Shown here one piece after another: positions 62,501 to 64,000 of a stretch of 64,000 nt of DNA. The notes beneath the pieces were generated by a model. The model ran no database searches. It saw only the letters and a list, made by a program, of their open reading frames with translations, and had not been told where the DNA came from. The translations under genes and the position numbers were made by a program. This DNA is from Spirulina subsalsa PCC 9445. GTDB lineage: Bacteria > Cyanobacteriota > Cyanobacteriia > Cyanobacteriales > Spirulinaceae. The first letter of the stretch is position 1; the number at the start of each line of letters is the position of its first letter. The DNA is taken from assembly GCF_000314005.1 (NCBI RefSeq), contig NZ_JH980292.1, forward strand, positions 1,436,094 to 1,500,093, given 5' to 3'.

Positions 62501-62668
62501 TTCACCCGTGGCATCATCTTCAATGGAAGCCAAACTAATCAAGTGATGAGTCGGTGGGCGTTTCGATTGGACTACATTCGTCGGTAAAGTCGAAGTCTGA
62601 ACAGCGTTAACGGTATAACGTTGTCCTCGGACTTCAACCAATTGACCTTGTTCGGGAAGAGGTGACAT
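59543..62668 (-). CDS. drmD: DISARM SNF2-like helicase DrmD
   Basis: 1041 residues from the ATG at 62668; a TTG three codons upstream lies in the repeat. Swi2/Snf2-type ATPase with Walker A DVGLGKT (~142-148), DEAH box VDEAHNIAPPGGG, motif III LSATPHNGY, motif V ATDAASEGLDLQ and motif VI QRNGRIDRHGQ. A C-terminal coiled-coil region (~900-1010) follows. DrmD defines class 1 DISARM. The region immediately upstream of the start is a GGAGTCGGGAGTCGG tract, so the promoter must lie within or beyond it. Confidence 0.9.
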   Translation of the reverse strand: MSPLPEQGQLVEVRGQRYTVNAVQTSTLPTNVVQSKRPPTHHLISLASIEDDATGEQLQVVWEVESGAKIFEERELPYPFALDDAQSFEAFLDAVRWGAVSKADRQGVQSPFRSGIDIEDYQLDPVVRAVQMPRVNLLIADDVGLGKTIEAGLVAQELVLRQRAHRMLIVCPSALQVQWREQMRDKFGLDFRIVNSDLMRDLRRRRGLHINPWSHYPRLITSIDYVKRDRPMQLLRESLPGEEESIFPRRIDLLIVDEAHNIAPPGGGHYAVDSLRTKVIRFLVRHCEHKLFLSATPHNGYRESFTALLELLDSQRFAREIAPEPKQLNLIMVRRLKRDLPNKWDGSPRFPERQLEAIAVPYTEEEREANRQLNEYTQLRRKGATDQLEQTATEFVLKLLKKRLFSCPQAFLNTLLKHEESFSKQRRKKSLMVPTVGLLQRKLEDIDEEFADDDLYEESTLEALDTSSSLFRPLTTRERELLNGLKQWAEKTARSLDSKAEQLLHWLDTYIRPGGQWSQERVIIFTEYRATQKWLADLLLSRGMGEENRLMVLYGGMASDEREKVKAAFQAHPDVSPVRILLATDAASEGLDLQNYCSRLIHYEIPWNPNRMEQRNGRIDRHGQRANAVKIYHFVGQGYQQGVAQGMKPGELEGDLEFLMRAAQKINNIREDLGKVGPVIAAQVEEAMLGQRTVLDTTQAESEAAPLRRLLKFERKVNEEIAKLKDKLEQTRQELRLDPANIQSVVQVGLRLAKQPALIPTDEPDVFRLPALTGSWAVCQEGLRHPHTGDIRPLTFDPDRARGQDDVVLAHLNHRLVQMCLRLLRAEVWSRGERKRLNRVTAYQIPSRLSREPVVMAYGRLVILGGDQERLNEEVIVAGGKLSGGQFKRLGVLELNQLGQEAKPGDIPEQVIESLRGLWERYAKPLQGSLEARMRDRQQSLQKQLEDRYQKEIEDITSILEQLKASIEKELSEGAKPRQLELFSPDEQSQYEQNRETLRRRLADIPAEIERETQLIRDRYANPTPRLFPLAIAYLIPPAAY

Positions 62669-62683
62669 TTTTTTCAAAAACAG

Positions 62684-62865
62684 GGAACGGGGAGTCGGGA
62701 GTCGGGAGTCGGGAGTCGGGAGTCGGGAGTCGGGAGTCGGGAGTCGGGAATCGGGAATCGGGAGTCGGGAGTCGGGAATCGGGAGTCGGGAATCGGGAAT
62801 AGGTAATAGGTAATAGGTGATAGGGAATAATTATCAATTCTCCCCTGCCCCCCTGCTCCCCTGTT
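62684..62865. repeat. GGAGTCGGGAGTCGG tract and GGTAATAGG units upstream of drmD
   Basis: Fourteen or so 7-bp units (GGAGTCG, GGAATCG) followed by GGGAATAGGTAATAGGTGATAGG and CCCCTGCTCCCCTG units. Same family as 1700-2060. Sits 16 bp upstream of the drmD start codon. Confidence 0.88.
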
Positions 62866-62909
62866 CCCCTATTCATAATATAGCGTTTTAAGGGTGGCTA
62901 CAGTTTCCC

Positions 62910-63145
62910 GGTGAGTTGTTGGGTTGCGCTTTCCCTGTGCCTAACCTAGGAATAGCTGTTGACGAGGAAACGAGGGGCAAGAAACCGGGTTGTTGAGCAT
63001 CTGGGGGAAGATACAATAAACTTAGGGGTGTGCGACTGTTGGGTTGTGCGAGGCTTTACCGACCAGAAAACCGCTAACTGAGACTCACTCATAAAGGCAT
63101 AACATTGTTACCATAAAAATGGTGTTTTGTAAACCATAAATTGAG
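62910..63145. promoter_or_regulatory. Divergent intergenic region upstream of the cytosine methyltransferase
   Basis: Contains GTTGGGTTGCGCTTTCC and AGAAACCGGGTT repeats (62917-62990). Near the methylase start is ACCAT-AAAA-ATGGT, a perfect 5-bp inverted repeat at 63110-63123, followed by another ACCAT at 63133. It may be an operator for the methylase's own MerR-like domain or another regulator; the evidence is the symmetry only. Confidence 0.4.
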
Positions 63146-64000
63146 ATGAAATCAGTTAGCTTAGAGCAAGTCGCCTATCACCTAGGAATCACGCCCCAAG
63201 ACGTTCTAAGTTGGGAGAAAAAACAACTGATTAAAAGTTACCTGAATCAACAAAACCAGCGAGTTTTTAACCTAGAAGAATTGGAAACCTTCTATCGTCG
63301 AAAAAATGGTCAAGTTCAGGACAACCGCTATAGTATTTTGCACAGTGAGGATAAAACTCATTTTAAAGCTATTGAACTGTTTGCGGGGGCGGGGGGATTG
63401 GCCTTGGGGATGGAAAATGCAGGGATTCAGCACGAATTACTCCTAGAATGCGATCGCACTTGTATTGAAACTCTCCAACAAAATCGCCCTCAGTGGCCGA
63501 TTCTCGCAGCAGATATAACTCAAGTCGATTTTTCCCCTTTTCGCCATCAAATTGATCTAGTTTCTGGTGGATTTCCCTGTCAAGCATTTAGCCATGCCGG
63601 ATTTCGCCGAGGTTTAGAAGACGTGCGAGGAACCTTATTTTTTGAGTTTGCCCGGTGTGTACAGGAAGTTCAACCAAAACTAGCTATTGCTGAGAATGTC
63701 AAAGGATTACTCACCCACCAGCGCGGAGAAACCCTCAAAATCATGTTAGCCGTGTTAGGGAGTTTAGGTTATCGAAGCACCTATCAAGTCATGCGCGCTC
63801 AATTTTTAGATGTTCCCCAAAAGCGAGAACGATTGTTTATTATTGCGACTCGTCAAGATTTAAACCTCCACCCCATTTTTCCCGAAGAAAAAAGTTATTC
63901 AATTTCTTTACGAGAAGCCCTCGAAAACTGTCCTGATTCCCCCGGACAGCAGTATAACGAACGAAAACGGCAGATTATGGAGCAAGTACCACCGGGAGGA
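63146..64000 (+). CDS. C5-cytosine DNA methyltransferase with N-terminal MerR-like HTH (3' end beyond window)
   Basis: 285 residues visible from the ATG at 63146 to the window edge, no stop. Residues 1-55 form a MerR-type HTH (VAYHLGITPQDVLSWEKKQLI...RVFNLEELETFY). Then comes the methylase: motif I FAGAGGLALG (79-88), catalytic PCQ with Cys145 (GGFPCQAF), motif VI ENV (183-185) and motif VIII QKRERLF (225-231). The recognition domain starts at the edge (ERKRQIMEQVPPGG), so the target sequence cannot be read. It is divergent from drmD. It may be a solitary methylase, part of a restriction system to the right, or an additional DISARM methylase (class 2 systems use a cytosine one). Confidence 0.9.
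   Translation, partial: MKSVSLEQVAYHLGITPQDVLSWEKKQLIKSYLNQQNQRVFNLEELETFYRRKNGQVQDNRYSILHSEDKTHFKAIELFAGAGGLALGMENAGIQHELLLECDRTCIETLQQNRPQWPILAADITQVDFSPFRHQIDLVSGGFPCQAFSHAGFRRGLEDVRGTLFFEFARCVQEVQPKLAIAENVKGLLTHQRGETLKIMLAVLGSLGYRSTYQVMRAQFLDVPQKRERLFIIATRQDLNLHPIFPEEKSYSISLREALENCPDSPGQQYNERKRQIMEQVPPGG

Noticed and set aside
1-64000. tRNA or rRNA genes
   Set aside because: I looked through the intergenic regions for cloverleaf arms, GTTCRANYC boxes and CCA-adjacent stems and saw none that I could support; a tRNAscan-type search would be decisive.

Overview
The window looks like chromosomal DNA of a cyanobacterium, probably a filamentous one. The evidence is frequent GCGATCGC (HIP1-type) palindromes inside genes and a cyanobacterial gene set: ferredoxin-thioredoxin reductase variable chain FtrV, a MgdA-like glucosyltransferase, a KaiB-like protein, PilT, Rcp1-type and CBS/PAS/GAF signalling proteins. 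The genus cannot be read from the sequence. The region is unusually rich in repeats. These include degenerate CCCGACTCC/CCCGACACC tracts, TTCCCTA/GGGAATAG tracts, stem-loops around AGAAACCGGGTTTCT, repeats around GTTGGGTTGCGCT...CCAACCTACGGGGG, a 98-bp tandem unit, a 243-bp element present four times, and two short inverted-repeat (MITE-like) insertions with target duplications.

Layout. 0-15 kb holds mostly housekeeping and envelope genes: GT2 lipid glucosyltransferase, sterol-desaturase/SDR fusion, a NACHT-type membrane NTPase preceded by a membrane coiled-coil protein, a decayed toxin-antitoxin locus, glutathione peroxidase, a lipoprotein, ScpA, an NDP-sugar pyrophosphorylase and PilT. 15-31 kb is a signalling island on the + strand: three large CBS/PAS/GAF histidine kinases, a single-domain response regulator, a REC-kinase and a REC-GGDEF-EAL protein. 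Two of the hybrid kinases share nearly identical 3' ends, which points to duplication or gene conversion. 31-42.6 kb has a KaiB-like protein, a peptidoglycan amidase/M15 enzyme, FtrV, RimM, a PBP4-type carboxypeptidase, an IS607-family transposon with a frameshifted tnpB, a putative SxxK hydrolase, an SDR and BioD.

42.8-62.7 kb is a defence island, almost all on the - strand. It is a class 1 DISARM locus in transcription order drmD - (ATPase, PD-(D/E)xK-like nuclease) - drmMI - (toxin-antitoxin debris) - drmA - drmB. No DrmC (phospholipase-D nuclease) gene is visible. The ATPase/nuclease pair overlaps by one base and belongs to no system I can name; it is the best candidate here for something undescribed. 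Between drmMI and drmA lie remnants of several toxin-antitoxin genes and two segmental duplications, and between the nuclease and drmMI lie broken xisH/xisI genes. A divergent C5-cytosine methyltransferase with an N-terminal MerR-like domain starts at 63146 and runs off the window.

A recurrent theme is repeat invasion of genes. In-frame intergenic-type repeats sit inside drmA and inside the 2003-residue kinase, and repeats truncate a PIN toxin. Element ends supply the stop codons of several genes.
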